A DNA stretch of 64,000 nt, taken from assembly GCF_900188385.1 (NCBI RefSeq), contig NZ_FZOI01000001.1, positions 744,001 through 808,000 on the forward strand. Direction: 5' to 3'. Origin of the DNA: Azospirillum sp. RU38E. GTDB taxonomy: Bacteria > Pseudomonadota > Alphaproteobacteria > Azospirillales > Azospirillaceae. Position 1 is the first letter of the stretch; each line of letters begins with the position of its first letter. The translations under genes were made by a program, and so were the position numbers. The notes beneath the pieces were generated by a model that was not told the DNA's origin, made no database searches, and saw only the letters and a program-made list of their open reading frames with translations. Positions 49,078 to 58,159 of this stretch are shown one piece after another.

Positions 49078-51294
49078 TCACCCCCGCACCAACACCAGCG
49101 TCGCCAGCGGCGGCACGGTGATTTCGGCACTATAGGGCTGCCCGTCCCACGGCACCGACTCCGCCAGCACGCCGCCGCCATTGCCGATATTGCTGCCACC
49201 ATAGCATTCGGCATCGCTGTTCAGCGCTTCCCGCCAATGGCCGGGGAAGGGCAGGCCGATGCGGTATTTCTCCCGCACCAGGGGTGTGAAGCTGGCCACC
49301 GTCACCGCCGCCCGGTCCGGGGCGGCACCATGGCGGCTATAGACCAGGATGGATTCATCCGAGGCCGCCCCCTTGATCCAGCGGAAGCCTTCCGGCTCAC
49401 AATCGCGCTCATGCAGGGCGGGGGTGTCGCGGTAGAGATGGTTCAGGTCGCGCACCAGATCGCGCAAGCCCCGGTGCCAATGGCCGGTCGCGGCATCATC
49501 CAGCAGGAACCAGTCCAGTTCCGCATCATGGTTCCATTCGCGCCGCTGCCCGAACTCCCCACCCATGAACAGCAGTTTCTTGCCCGGATGGGTCCACATG
49601 AAGGCGAAATAGGCGCGCAGATTGGCAAATTTCTGCCAGTCATCCCCCGGCATCCGCCCCAGCAGGGAGCCCTTGCCATGCACCACCTCATCATGGGAAA
49701 GCGGCAGGATGAAATTTTCGGAGAAGGCGTAGAGCAGGCCGAAGGTCAGGTCATTATGGTGGAAGCGGCGATGGATGGGGTCGCGCGCCATATAGCGCAG
49801 CGTGTCATGCATCCAGCCCATGTTCCATTTATAGCCAAAGCCCAGCCCGCCGACATAGGCGGGGCGGGACACGCCGGGCCAGGCGGTGGATTCCTCGGCA
49901 ATGGTGATGGCCCCGCCGCCCTGGCCCTCATCCTCGCCATAGACCAGTTCATTCATGCGGCGCATGAAATCAATGGCCTCCAGATTCTCCCGCCCGCCAT
50001 AGCGGTTGGGAATCCATTCGCCTTCCTTGCGGCTGTAATCCAGGTACAGCATGGAGGCCACGGCATCCACCCGCAAGCCATCGACATGGTATCGGCGCAG
50101 CCAGAACAGGGCATTGGCGATCAGGAAATTGGTCACCTCATTGCGACCGAAATTATAGATCGCCGTGTTCCAATCCGGGTGATAGCCCTGGCGCGGGTCG
50201 GCATGGTCGTAAAGATGTGTGCCGTCGAACTGATAGAGCCCATGTGCATCGGTGGGGAAGTGCCCCGGCACCCAATCGATGATCAGCCCGATCCCGGCCT
50301 GATGGCAGGCATCGACAAAGAACTGGAAATCCGCCGGGCTGCCGAAACGCGCGGTGGGGGCATAGAGCCCCAGTGCCTGATAACCCCATGATCCATCGAA
50401 CGGATGTTCATGCACGGGCATCACCTCAATATGGGTGAAGCCCATGTCTTTGACATAGGGCACCAGCTTTTCCGCCAGTTCCCGATATGTCGGGAAACCG
50501 CCATCGGCCCCGCGCCGCCAGGAACCCAGATGCACCTCATAGATGGACATGGGCGCGGTGCGGGCATTGCGTTCCTTGCGCTTGGCCAGCCAGTCATGAT
50601 CCTGCCAGCCCTCCGCCAGCGGGGCAGGCACCAGGGAGGCGGTGCTGGGCCGGAACTCGGCGGCCTGGGCAAACGGATCGGCCTTCAGCGGCAGCAGCGC
50701 GCCATCGGCGGAGAGGAATTCATATTTATAGGCGGCACCGGCGGCCACGCCGGGGATGAAGATTTCCCACACCCCGATGCCGGGATGTTTGCGCATCATA
50801 TGGATGCGCCCGTCCCAATTGTTGAAATCACCCACGACGGAGGCGCGCTGGGCATTGGGCGCCCAGACGGCAAAACGCACACCCGCCACCCCTTCCACCT
50901 GATCAGGATGGGCGCCTAGCCGGTCATACAGCCGCCAATGCCGCCCTTCACCGATCAGATACCGATCCATCTCCCCCAGCACGGGCGGGAAACGGTAGGG
51001 GTCATCAATCTCCCACACCGATTCCAGCCGATGCAGGCGCAGGCGATAGCCCGTCAGCATCGCCGCCGGCAGGTCGGCGCTGAACAGGCCCGCCGGGTCG
51101 ATCCGCTCCAGCGTGGCGCGTTCAACCCCGTCCGGCCCGATCACCACCACCTGATCCACATCCGGGCGGAACACGGTCAAGCGGGCGCGGCCGGGATCAT
51201 CGGCCAGCAGATGCGGCCCCAGCATGGCGAAAATATCCGCGCACCGGGCCTGAATGACCGAGTCGATGATGGCGGGGGAGGGGGCCAGGGACAT
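49078..51294 (-). CDS. glgB: 1,4-alpha-glucan branching enzyme
   Basis: Encodes 738 residues, full length for GlgB. It adds alpha-1,6 branches to glycogen. An N-terminal N1/CBM48 region ('[25 protein letters not shown]') precedes the GH13 barrel: '[20 protein letters not shown]', catalytic Asp in '[15 protein letters not shown]', catalytic Glu in '[10 protein letters not shown]', and '[20 protein letters not shown]'. No other glycogen genes are near. hexR lies 74 bases upstream on the same strand, so the two may be cotranscribed. Confidence 0.97.
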   Translation of the reverse strand: MSLAPSPAIIDSVIQARCADIFAMLGPHLLADDPGRARLTVFRPDVDQVVVIGPDGVERATLERIDPAGLFSADLPAAMLTGYRLRLHRLESVWEIDDPYRFPPVLGEMDRYLIGEGRHWRLYDRLGAHPDQVEGVAGVRFAVWAPNAQRASVVGDFNNWDGRIHMMRKHPGIGVWEIFIPGVAAGAAYKYEFLSADGALLPLKADPFAQAAEFRPSTASLVPAPLAEGWQDHDWLAKRKERNARTAPMSIYEVHLGSWRRGADGGFPTYRELAEKLVPYVKDMGFTHIEVMPVHEHPFDGSWGYQALGLYAPTARFGSPADFQFFVDACHQAGIGLIIDWVPGHFPTDAHGLYQFDGTHLYDHADPRQGYHPDWNTAIYNFGRNEVTNFLIANALFWLRRYHVDGLRVDAVASMLYLDYSRKEGEWIPNRYGGRENLEAIDFMRRMNELVYGEDEGQGGGAITIAEESTAWPGVSRPAYVGGLGFGYKWNMGWMHDTLRYMARDPIHRRFHHNDLTFGLLYAFSENFILPLSHDEVVHGKGSLLGRMPGDDWQKFANLRAYFAFMWTHPGKKLLFMGGEFGQRREWNHDAELDWFLLDDAATGHWHRGLRDLVRDLNHLYRDTPALHERDCEPEGFRWIKGAASDESILVYSRHGAAPDRAAVTVASFTPLVREKYRIGLPFPGHWREALNSDAECYGGSNIGNGGGVLAESVPWDGQPYSAEITVPPLATLVLVRG

Positions 51295-51368
51295 CGGCGG
51301 TCCTTATTGGTATTCGGTTGGGGGCGATGGGCTTTATAACGCGGCCGGCCTGGAAAGGATGCGCCTTT

Positions 51369-52211
51369 TCAGCCGCGTTGCACCAGTCGGCGTTCACGGA
51401 TGGGCCGTTTGGAGCGCGCCAGGCTTTCCGCCAGATTGACCCCGCGCCGCAGTGCCACGGCCACTTGCAGCACATCCAGCATGGCCAGATGGGCCAGCCG
51501 GCTGACCATGGGCGTATAGATGCTGGTATCTTCCACCACATCCACCAGCAGGGCGACGCTGGCCCGTTCCGCCAGCGGGGAGCCGCCGCTGGTCAGCGCC
51601 ACCACCTTGGCCCCGCTATCCAGCGCCAGATCGACCGACCGCAGCAATTCCCGCGTCCGTCCGGTATGGGAAATGACCAGAGCGGCCGCCGTCGGTCCCA
51701 GCAGGGTGGCCGACATGGCCTGGACATGGAAATCCGTATAGGCCACGCAGGGAATACCCAGCCGGAAGAACTTGTTCTGCGCATCGGCCGCCACGATGCC
51801 GGACGCACCGAAGCCATAGAATTCCAGCCGTGACGCCTCCGCCAGGATGGTCACGGCTGCATCCAGCGCCTCGGCATTGGTGTGGTTGCGCACGCGGGTC
51901 AGCGAGGCGATGGAGCGGTTCAGCACCTTGGCGGCGATATCCACCACCGCATCATCGGGCCGCACCTCCTCATGCACATAGGGCGTGCCGGTGGCGAGAT
52001 CCTGGGCCAGCCGCAGCTTGAAATCCTGGAAGCCGCCACAGCCGATGGAGCGGCAGAAGCGTACCACTGTCGGCTGGCTCACCTGCGCCTCGCGCGCCAC
52101 CTCCGCCACCGAGGCATTGACCACGGAATGGGGGCGCTTCAACACCACCTCGGCAATCTTCTGTTCCGATCGCCGTAACCCCGCCTGCATGGCCCGAATA
52201 CGTTCCAGCAC
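51369..52211 (-). CDS. hexR: RpiR-family transcriptional regulator HexR
   Basis: Encodes 280 residues. An N-terminal RpiR helix-turn-helix domain ('SEQKIAEVVLKRPHSVVNASVAEVAREAQVSQPTVVRFCRSIGC') precedes a SIS sugar-phosphate-binding domain (about 115-260; 'LEFYGFGASGIVAADAQNKF', 'ALVISHTGRTRELL'). HexR senses KDPG and controls Entner-Doudoroff and related genes. The zwf-pgl-edd-eda operon is divergent, and two HexR-like boxes lie between. GTG 52211 has GGGGAG upstream and aligns with the usual 'LEKI' N terminus; TTG 52229 would also be in frame. Confidence 0.88.
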   Translation of the reverse strand: MLERIRAMQAGLRRSEQKIAEVVLKRPHSVVNASVAEVAREAQVSQPTVVRFCRSIGCGGFQDFKLRLAQDLATGTPYVHEEVRPDDAVVDIAAKVLNRSIASLTRVRNHTNAEALDAAVTILAEASRLEFYGFGASGIVAADAQNKFFRLGIPCVAYTDFHVQAMSATLLGPTAAALVISHTGRTRELLRSVDLALDSGAKVVALTSGGSPLAERASVALLVDVVEDTSIYTPMVSRLAHLAMLDVLQVAVALRRGVNLAESLARSKRPIRERRLVQRG

Positions 52212-52315
52212 TGCCGGTACACTCCCCAACCATTCGGACGCCGCCCAGTGGGGGGCACGATCCCCCAGGGCGGCTGGATGTCCATTTCCTGTGCGTTTGC
52301 CTGTTCGGTAACGCC

Positions 52316-52330
52316 TGTAAGGGAATTACA
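52316..52330. promoter_or_regulatory. HexR-like operator, hexR side
   Basis: TGTAAGGGAATTACA is a TGTAA-N5-TTACA inverted repeat and matches 12 of 15 bases of the TGTAATTAAATTACA HexR consensus known from gammaproteobacteria. It lies about 105 bases upstream of the hexR start, suggesting autoregulation. Confidence 0.6.
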
Positions 52331-52541
52331 CGAAATCCCCCGCCTTTTGGCAAGCACCCCTTTGCGTTGGTAACGGAAAGGCTCCCCTGTTCCGCAGGAT
52401 GGGCTTTCCTGCCGGGGCTTAAGGGGCTAAAGCGTAGTAAAGTTACGCTGCATCGCAGCAAGATCGCAACTTCTCTACCCGGCAGCGCCAGAGGCTGACG
52501 CGGACATGTCACAATGTGGGTAACTGCCTCTTGTGTCGTTT

Positions 52542-52556
52542 TGTAATTCTGCTACA
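52542..52556. promoter_or_regulatory. HexR-like operator, zwf side
   Basis: TGTAATTCTGCTACA matches 11 of 15 bases of the HexR consensus. It lies about 70 bases upstream of the zwf reading frame. Another inverted repeat, AGCGTA/TACGCT (52432-52450), lies between the two boxes. The 413 bases between hexR and zwf hold no gene. Confidence 0.5.
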
Positions 52557-52609
52557 TTCGTCGACGAAAAGGTTGGGGTGCCCGCGCTGATGGGGCGGTT
52601 ACCGCAGCC

Positions 52610-52615
52610 TATAAT
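52610..52615 (+). promoter_or_regulatory. Consensus -10 element (TATAAT) upstream of zwf
   Basis: A perfect TATAAT with no good -35 partner (CTGATG at 17 bases). It predicts transcription start near 52622, three bases before the first in-frame ATG, so translation may begin at ATG 52640 or 52643, or the mRNA may be leaderless. Confidence 0.4.
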
Positions 52616-52624
52616 CAATCCGGT

Positions 52625-54121
52625 ATGCGGACGCAGGGTATGATGGCTGAAATTCTGCAGGTTCCCCCCTTCGACTATGTCGTGTTCGGTGGCACGGGTG
52701 ATCTGGCCCTGCGTAAGCTGATGCCCGCACTCTATTACCGTGAACGCGATCACCAGATGACCGATGACAGCCGCATCATCGGCGTCTCGCGCACCGATCA
52801 GGGGACGGAGCAGTTCCGCCAGCAGATCGCTGCCGCCTTGGACAAGTTCATCCCGGTCGAAGATATTGATGCAGAGGTGCTGCACCGGTTCTTGAACCGC
52901 ATCACCTATGTGACGCTGGACGCCACCAAGGCCGGTGGCGGCTGGGCCGATCTGGCCGAAGCGCTGAAGGATGGCGGGGAGAAGGCGCGCGTCTTCTATC
53001 TGGCGACCTCGCCGGCCCTGTTCGGTGCCATCTGCCGCAATATCAAGGAAGCCGGGCTGATCTGCCCGCGCACCCGCGTGGTGCTGGAAAAGCCGATCGG
53101 CAAGGATCGCGCCTCGGCCAACGCCATCAATGATGAGGTCGGCGCGATTTTCCGCGAAGACCAGATTTTCCGCATTGATCATTATCTGGGCAAGGAATCG
53201 GTGCAGAACCTGATGGTGCTGCGCTTCGGTAATGCCCTGTTTGAGCCGCTGTGGAACGCCGGCTATATCGACCATGTGCAGATCACGGTGGCGGAAAAGG
53301 TCGGCGTGGAAGGCCGCGCCGACTATTACGATCGTGCTGGCGCGCTGCGCGACATGGTGCAGAACCATTTCCTGCAGCTGGTCTGTCTGGTGGCGATGGA
53401 GCCGCCCTCGTCCCTGACGGAAGACATGATCCGCAATGAAAAGATCAAGGTTCTCCGCGCCCTGCGCCCGATCACGGCGCAGGATGTGAAGACCAAGACA
53501 GTGCGCGGCCAGTATCGCCAGGGTGTCATCGACGGCAAGGCCGTACCGGGTTACCCGGAGGAGCTGGGCCATGGCAACAGCAACACCGAAACCCTGGTCG
53601 CCATCAAGGCGGAGATCGACAATTGGCGCTGGGGCGGGGTGCCGTTTTACCTGCGCACTGGCAAGCGGATGCCGACGCGCTGCTCTGAAATCATCATCCA
53701 GTTCAAGGCCATCCCGCACAATGTCTTCGGCAAGGGCGCCGGTGAATTGACCGCCAACAAGCTGGTCATCCGCCTGCAGCCCGATGAGGGCGTGAACCTG
53801 TCCATCATGACCAAGGTGCCGGGCCCCGGTGGCCTGCGCCTGCGTTCGGTACCGCTGAACCTTTCCTATGCGGAAACGTTCAAGGATCGCTATCCCGATG
53901 CCTATGAACGGCTGCTGATGGATACGGTGCGGGGCAACCCGTCTTTGTTCATGCGCCGGGATGAGGTGGATGCCGCCTGGGCCTGGATCGACACCATCCT
54001 GAAGGGCTGGGACGATGCCGAACAGCGCCCCGAACCCTATTCCGCCGGCAGCTGGGGCCCGATCAGCTCCGCCATGCTGCTGGCCCGTGACAATCGCCGG
54101 TGGCACGATGCCGAATTCTAA
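52625..54121 (+). CDS. zwf: Glucose-6-phosphate 1-dehydrogenase
   Basis: Encodes 498 residues from the first ATG. It oxidises glucose 6-phosphate to 6-phosphogluconolactone. NADP-binding 'VVFGGTGDLALRKLMPALYYR' and the substrate/catalytic 'RIDHYLGKESVQN' are intact, as are 'VLEKPIGKDRASA' and 'YLRTGKRMPTR'. ATG 52640 or 52643 would shorten it by five or six residues and fit the promoter better. It starts the operon zwf-pgl-edd-eda and overlaps pgl by 14 bases. A HexR-like box lies upstream. Confidence 0.97.
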   Translation: MRTQGMMAEILQVPPFDYVVFGGTGDLALRKLMPALYYRERDHQMTDDSRIIGVSRTDQGTEQFRQQIAAALDKFIPVEDIDAEVLHRFLNRITYVTLDATKAGGGWADLAEALKDGGEKARVFYLATSPALFGAICRNIKEAGLICPRTRVVLEKPIGKDRASANAINDEVGAIFREDQIFRIDHYLGKESVQNLMVLRFGNALFEPLWNAGYIDHVQITVAEKVGVEGRADYYDRAGALRDMVQNHFLQLVCLVAMEPPSSLTEDMIRNEKIKVLRALRPITAQDVKTKTVRGQYRQGVIDGKAVPGYPEELGHGNSNTETLVAIKAEIDNWRWGGVPFYLRTGKRMPTRCSEIIIQFKAIPHNVFGKGAGELTANKLVIRLQPDEGVNLSIMTKVPGPGGLRLRSVPLNLSYAETFKDRYPDAYERLLMDTVRGNPSLFMRRDEVDAAWAWIDTILKGWDDAEQRPEPYSAGSWGPISSAMLLARDNRRWHDAEF

Positions 54122-54812
54122 TGAACTGAAGGGCTTTGATGCCCGTCCCGCCCTGGTGGCGGCGCTGGCCGATCATCTGGCCGGTGTGATCACCCAGGCA
54201 GTGGCAGCGCGCGGCGTGGCCACGCTGGTGCTGTCTGGCGGCACCACGCCGGCCGACCTGTTCGCTGTGCTGGACCAGATGGACCTGCCCTGGGACAAGG
54301 TGAGCCTGACGCTGTCGGATGAACGCTGGGTGGATCTGGACGATCCGGCCAGCAATGAGGCGATGGTGCGCCGCACCCTGGCCAATGCATTGGCCAAGGG
54401 TGCGCGGCTGGTGGGGCTGAAAAGCCCCGGTGCCAGCGTGGCCGACGGGCTGGACGCGACGAATGAGCGGGTGGCCACGCTGGCCTGCCCCTTCGATCTG
54501 GTGCTGCTGGGCATGGGGGAAGATGGGCATACCGCCAGCTTCTTCCCCGGTGGCGAGGGGCTGGAACAGGCGCTGAGCGGTGCCGGCGGGCTGGCTGTGG
54601 CTGGCGTGGTGCCGGCCATTCCCGGCCCCGCCCGCATAACGCTCACCCGCCCGGCCCTGCTGGACAGCCGCGCCATCGCCCTGCTGATCACCGGCGATGC
54701 CAAGCGCCGCGTTCTGGATCAGGCGCTGGAGCCGGGTCCGGTGGAGGCTTTGCCCGTGCGTTCCGTGCTGCACCAGGATCTGGTGCCGGTTTCCATCTGG
54801 TGGGCGCCCTGA
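54108..54812 (+). CDS. pgl: 6-phosphogluconolactonase
   Basis: Encodes 234 residues. It hydrolyses the lactone made by Zwf to 6-phosphogluconate. DevB/SOL-family motifs: 'LVLSGGTTPADLFAVL', 'SDERWVDLDDPASNEAMVR', and 'LLGMGEDGHTASFFPG' with the active-site Glu-Asp-Gly-His segment. ATG 54108 overlaps the end of zwf by 14 bases, implying tight coupling; a longer in-frame extension upstream would read through zwf and is unlikely. edd follows 55 bases later. Confidence 0.94.
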   Translation: MPNSNELKGFDARPALVAALADHLAGVITQAVAARGVATLVLSGGTTPADLFAVLDQMDLPWDKVSLTLSDERWVDLDDPASNEAMVRRTLANALAKGARLVGLKSPGASVADGLDATNERVATLACPFDLVLLGMGEDGHTASFFPGGEGLEQALSGAGGLAVAGVVPAIPGPARITLTRPALLDSRAIALLITGDAKRRVLDQALEPGPVEALPVRSVLHQDLVPVSIWWAP

Positions 54813-54867
54813 ACCCCCGCGGGGTTGCCTGACCTGACCATGTCCCCGGGGTGGGGAGAGTTCCGTC

Positions 54868-56697
54868 ATGACCATTGATGCCATCCGCCGCGTCACCGAC
54901 CGTATCGTCGAGCGCAGTGCCGCCGGCCGTGCCGCCTATCTGGCGCAGGTGCGCGCTGCCCAGCAGCGCGGCCCGCGCCGCGGCACGCTGGCCTGTGGCA
55001 ATCTGGCCCATGGTTTCGCCGCCTGTGCCGCCGACGACAAGGCCAAACTGAAGTCCGGGACGGAGCCGAACCTGGCCATCGTCTCGGCCTATAATGACAT
55101 GCTGTCGGCGCATCAGCCGCTGGAACGCTATCCGGCCCTGATCAAGGAGGCGGTGCGCAAGGCTGGCGCGGTGGCCCAGTTCGCCGGTGGCGTGCCGGCC
55201 ATGTGCGATGGCGTGACCCAGGGGCAGGCCGGGATGGAACTGTCGCTGTTCTCCCGCGACGTTATCGCCATGTCGACGGCCATCGCCCTGTCGCACAATA
55301 TGTTCGACGGCGCGCTCTATCTGGGTGTCTGCGACAAGATCGTACCGGGCCTGTTCATCGGCGCGCTGGCCTTTGGCCATCTGCCGGCAGTCTTCGTGCC
55401 GGCCGGGCCGATGACGTCCGGCCTGTCCAACCCGGAAAAGGCCAAGGTTCGCCAGTTGTACGCTGAGGGCAAGGTCGGCCGCGACGCGCTGCTGGAGGCG
55501 GAGTCGCAGAGCTATCACGGGCCGGGCACCTGCACATTTTATGGTACGGCCAATTCCAACCAGATGATGATGGAGATCATGGGGCTGCATCTGCCCGGCT
55601 CCAGCTTCATCCACCCCAACACGCCCTTGCGCGATGCGCTGACCATTGCCGCCGCTGAACGCGCGGCGAAGATCACGGCGCTGGGCGATGATTACACGCC
55701 GCTGGCCGACATCATTGATGAGAAGGCCATCGTCAATGCCATGATCGGCCTGATGGCTACCGGCGGATCGACCAACCACACGATCCATCTGGTGGCGATG
55801 GCGGCCGCCGCTGGCATCACCATCGACTGGCAGGATTTCAACGATCTGTCGGCGGTGGTGCCGCTGCTGTCCCGCGTCTATCCCAATGGCGTGGCCGATG
55901 TGAACCATTTCCACGCGGCGGGCGGGATGCAGTTCGTCATCTCCGAACTGCTGGATAATGGCCTGTTGCATGGCGATGTGAAGACCGTGGCGGGTGAGGG
56001 CGGCCTGGATGCCTATCGCCAGGAGGCGTTCCTGGATAATTACGGGGCGGCCACGTGGCGCCCGGGCGTGAAGGTTTCCGCCGATACCAAGGTGCTGCGG
56101 CCGGTGGCTGATGCCTTTGATACCACGGGTGGCATCCGCCTGCTGACCGGCAACCTCGGCCGTTGCGTCATCAAGGTTTCGGCGGTGAAGCCGGAACATC
56201 GCATCGTTGAGGCGCCGGCCCTGGTGTTCGATGGCCAGGATGACATGCTGGCCGCCTTCAAGGCTGGCAAGCTGACCGGCGACGTGGTGGTGGTGGTCCG
56301 TTATCAGGGGCCACGCGCCAACGGGATGCCGGAACTGCACAAGCTGACCCCCTCGCTGGGCATTCTGCAGGACAAGGGTTTCAAGGTGGCGCTGGTCACC
56401 GATGGCCGCATGTCCGGCGCCTCCGGCAAGGTGCCGGCGGCCATCCATGTCACCCCGGAATGTCTGGCCGGTGGCCCGCTGGCCCGTGTGCGCGACGGCG
56501 ACATCATCCGCCTGGATGCCGAGGCCGGCACGCTGGACGTGCTGGTGGATGCCGCTGAATTTGCCGCCCGCGATGTGGTGGTGCCCGACCTGTCCGGCAA
56601 TGAATGGGGCATGGGCCGCAATCTGTTCGGTGCCTTCCGTGGCGTGGCCACGGGGGCGGAACAGGGCGGCAGCTGCTTCACCGCCAACCCGGTATAA
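54868..56697 (+). CDS. edd: Phosphogluconate dehydratase
   Basis: Encodes 609 residues, standard for Edd. An IlvD/Edd-family iron-sulfur dehydratase making KDPG from 6-phosphogluconate. Seen: '[22 protein letters not shown]', '[42 protein letters not shown]' (cluster Cys in MCDG), '[25 protein letters not shown]', '[18 protein letters not shown]' and '[21 protein letters not shown]'. It is third in the Entner-Doudoroff operon, with eda 26 bases downstream. Confidence 0.98.
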   Translation: MTIDAIRRVTDRIVERSAAGRAAYLAQVRAAQQRGPRRGTLACGNLAHGFAACAADDKAKLKSGTEPNLAIVSAYNDMLSAHQPLERYPALIKEAVRKAGAVAQFAGGVPAMCDGVTQGQAGMELSLFSRDVIAMSTAIALSHNMFDGALYLGVCDKIVPGLFIGALAFGHLPAVFVPAGPMTSGLSNPEKAKVRQLYAEGKVGRDALLEAESQSYHGPGTCTFYGTANSNQMMMEIMGLHLPGSSFIHPNTPLRDALTIAAAERAAKITALGDDYTPLADIIDEKAIVNAMIGLMATGGSTNHTIHLVAMAAAAGITIDWQDFNDLSAVVPLLSRVYPNGVADVNHFHAAGGMQFVISELLDNGLLHGDVKTVAGEGGLDAYRQEAFLDNYGAATWRPGVKVSADTKVLRPVADAFDTTGGIRLLTGNLGRCVIKVSAVKPEHRIVEAPALVFDGQDDMLAAFKAGKLTGDVVVVVRYQGPRANGMPELHKLTPSLGILQDKGFKVALVTDGRMSGASGKVPAAIHVTPECLAGGPLARVRDGDIIRLDAEAGTLDVLVDAAEFAARDVVVPDLSGNEWGMGRNLFGAFRGVATGAEQGGSCFTANPV

Positions 56698-56723
56698 CCT
56701 CTACGCAGTTGGATAAAGCCTCA

Positions 56724-57356
56724 ATGACCACCGATATCGCCCATATCTGCAGCCTTGCCCCCGTCGTTCCGGTCATCATCATCGACCGGCTGGAAGATGC
56801 CGTGCCGCTGGCCAAGGCGCTGGTGGCCGGCGGGTTGCCGGTGCTGGAAGTCACCTTGCGCTCCCCCGTCGCGCTGGATGCGCTGGCGGCCATGGCGGAA
56901 GTGCCGGGTGCGGTGGTCGGTGCCGGCACGGTGGTGCAGCCCTCCCAGGTGGATGCCGTGGCCAAGGCCGGCGCCAAGTTCATCGTCAGCCCCGGCACCT
57001 ATCCGGAGCTGGTGACGGCGGTGCAGGATAGCGGCATCCCCTATCTGCCGGGTGTTGCCACCCCGTCGGAAATGATGGCCCTGCTGGCCCGTGGCATCCG
57101 CCATCAGAAGCTGTTCCCGGCCACGGTGGTGGGTGGGATCGACATGCTGAAGGCGATCGGTTCGCCCCTGTCGCAGATCCGTTTCTGCCCGACGGGCGGG
57201 GTGAATGCCACCAATGCCAAGGATTTCCTGGCCCTGCCGAACGTGATGTGCGTCGGCGGTTCCTGGGTCACCCCCGCCAAGCTGGTCGCCGCCGGCGATT
57301 GGGCAGGGATTGAGGCCCTGGCGCGCGAGGCGGCTTCGCTGAAGCGCCCGGCCTGA
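56724..57356 (+). CDS. eda: KDPG aldolase
   Basis: Encodes 210 residues. It splits KDPG to pyruvate and glyceraldehyde 3-phosphate. The class I aldolase residues are present: Glu in 'LEVTLRSP', the Schiff-base Lys in 'HQKLFPATVVGG', plus 'VVGAGTVVQPSQ' and 'RFCPTGGVNATN' for phosphate binding. The pyruvate formed can feed the PDH complex encoded earlier in the window. A GNRA-capped terminator after it closes the operon. Confidence 0.97.
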   Translation: MTTDIAHICSLAPVVPVIIIDRLEDAVPLAKALVAGGLPVLEVTLRSPVALDALAAMAEVPGAVVGAGTVVQPSQVDAVAKAGAKFIVSPGTYPELVTAVQDSGIPYLPGVATPSEMMALLARGIRHQKLFPATVVGGIDMLKAIGSPLSQIRFCPTGGVNATNAKDFLALPNVMCVGGSWVTPAKLVAAGDWAGIEALAREAASLKRPA

Positions 57357-57423
57357 TCTGCTTTACCCGTTTTCAGTCCTCACGGCCGCCGTTTCTCCGG
57401 TCATTTCGCGGCGGCCGACCTTG

Positions 57424-57462
57424 TGGGCGTCCAGGGGCAACCCTGGGCGCCCATCTTTTTTC
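57424..57462 (+). terminator. Intrinsic terminator of the zwf-pgl-edd-eda operon
   Basis: A 13 bp stem (57424-57436 with 57441-57453, one G-U pair) with a GCAA loop is followed by TCTTTTTT. A second GC hairpin (57383-57391 with 57409-57417) precedes it without a T run. Confidence 0.9.
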
Positions 57463-57560
57463 GGGGCTGATCCTTCTGGACAGATTTTGTCGCCTTGCCA
57501 TCCTTCGTCATCAGGCCCACATTCATTGCGAATGATTTGCGATTGGATGCAGGCGGCCGC

Positions 57561-58001
57561 ATGACCATGCCTCCCCAACCTCCCCGTTGGCGATATTTCT
57601 ATTTGGCCCTGGCCTATCTCTGCGTCGGGCTGGGGATGGCGGGTGCTGTTCTGCCCTTGCTGCCGACAACGCCCTTTCTGCTGGTCGCCCTCTGGGCTTA
57701 CTTCCGCTCCCATCCGGAAAAGGCGCAGAAGCTTCTGGAACATCCGCGTTTCGGCCCGGCCCTGCGCGACTGGCGGGAGCAGGGGGCCATTCCCACCCGC
57801 GGCAAGATCGCTGCTGTTGGGGTGATGGCGCTGTCCTGGGTCATTGTTTATCTGACCGCACCCCATCCGGCCGCCCCGATCGTGGTGGGGCTGATTCTCT
57901 GCTGCACCGGCACCTTTGTGGCCACCCGGCCATCCCCCAAACCGCATGACAGGCAGAGCGCAGTGCGCAAGCAGGTGACCCCGGAAAGGCCGTTGGTCTG
58001 A
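57561..58001 (+). CDS. DUF454 (YbaN-like) inner-membrane protein
   Basis: Encodes about 146 residues. Family pattern: 'RYFYLALAYLCVGLGMAGAVLPLLPTTPFLLVALWAYFRSHP' with a first hydrophobic stretch, then 'LLEHPRFGPALRDWREQGAIPTRGKIAAVGVMALSWVIVYL' and a last membrane segment near 105-125. DUF454 proteins are small membrane proteins of unknown function. ATG 57561 is close to the family start; an ATG six bases later (57567) is equally possible. Confidence 0.85.
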   Translation: MTMPPQPPRWRYFYLALAYLCVGLGMAGAVLPLLPTTPFLLVALWAYFRSHPEKAQKLLEHPRFGPALRDWREQGAIPTRGKIAAVGVMALSWVIVYLTAPHPAAPIVVGLILCCTGTFVATRPSPKPHDRQSAVRKQVTPERPLV

Positions 58002-58159
58002 AACATCCCCCTTTTGCCCCGCGACGCTTACGCGCATCCGGTCAGGGGTGGTTTTTGTTGCCCCCCAGGGTGGGGATGACATGCTATTATCACTTTCGTC
58101 TGAAGTGGCGCTGGTGCGCCGCCGGCCCTGATGGCCATGTTTTGGAGCCTGGTTCACAC

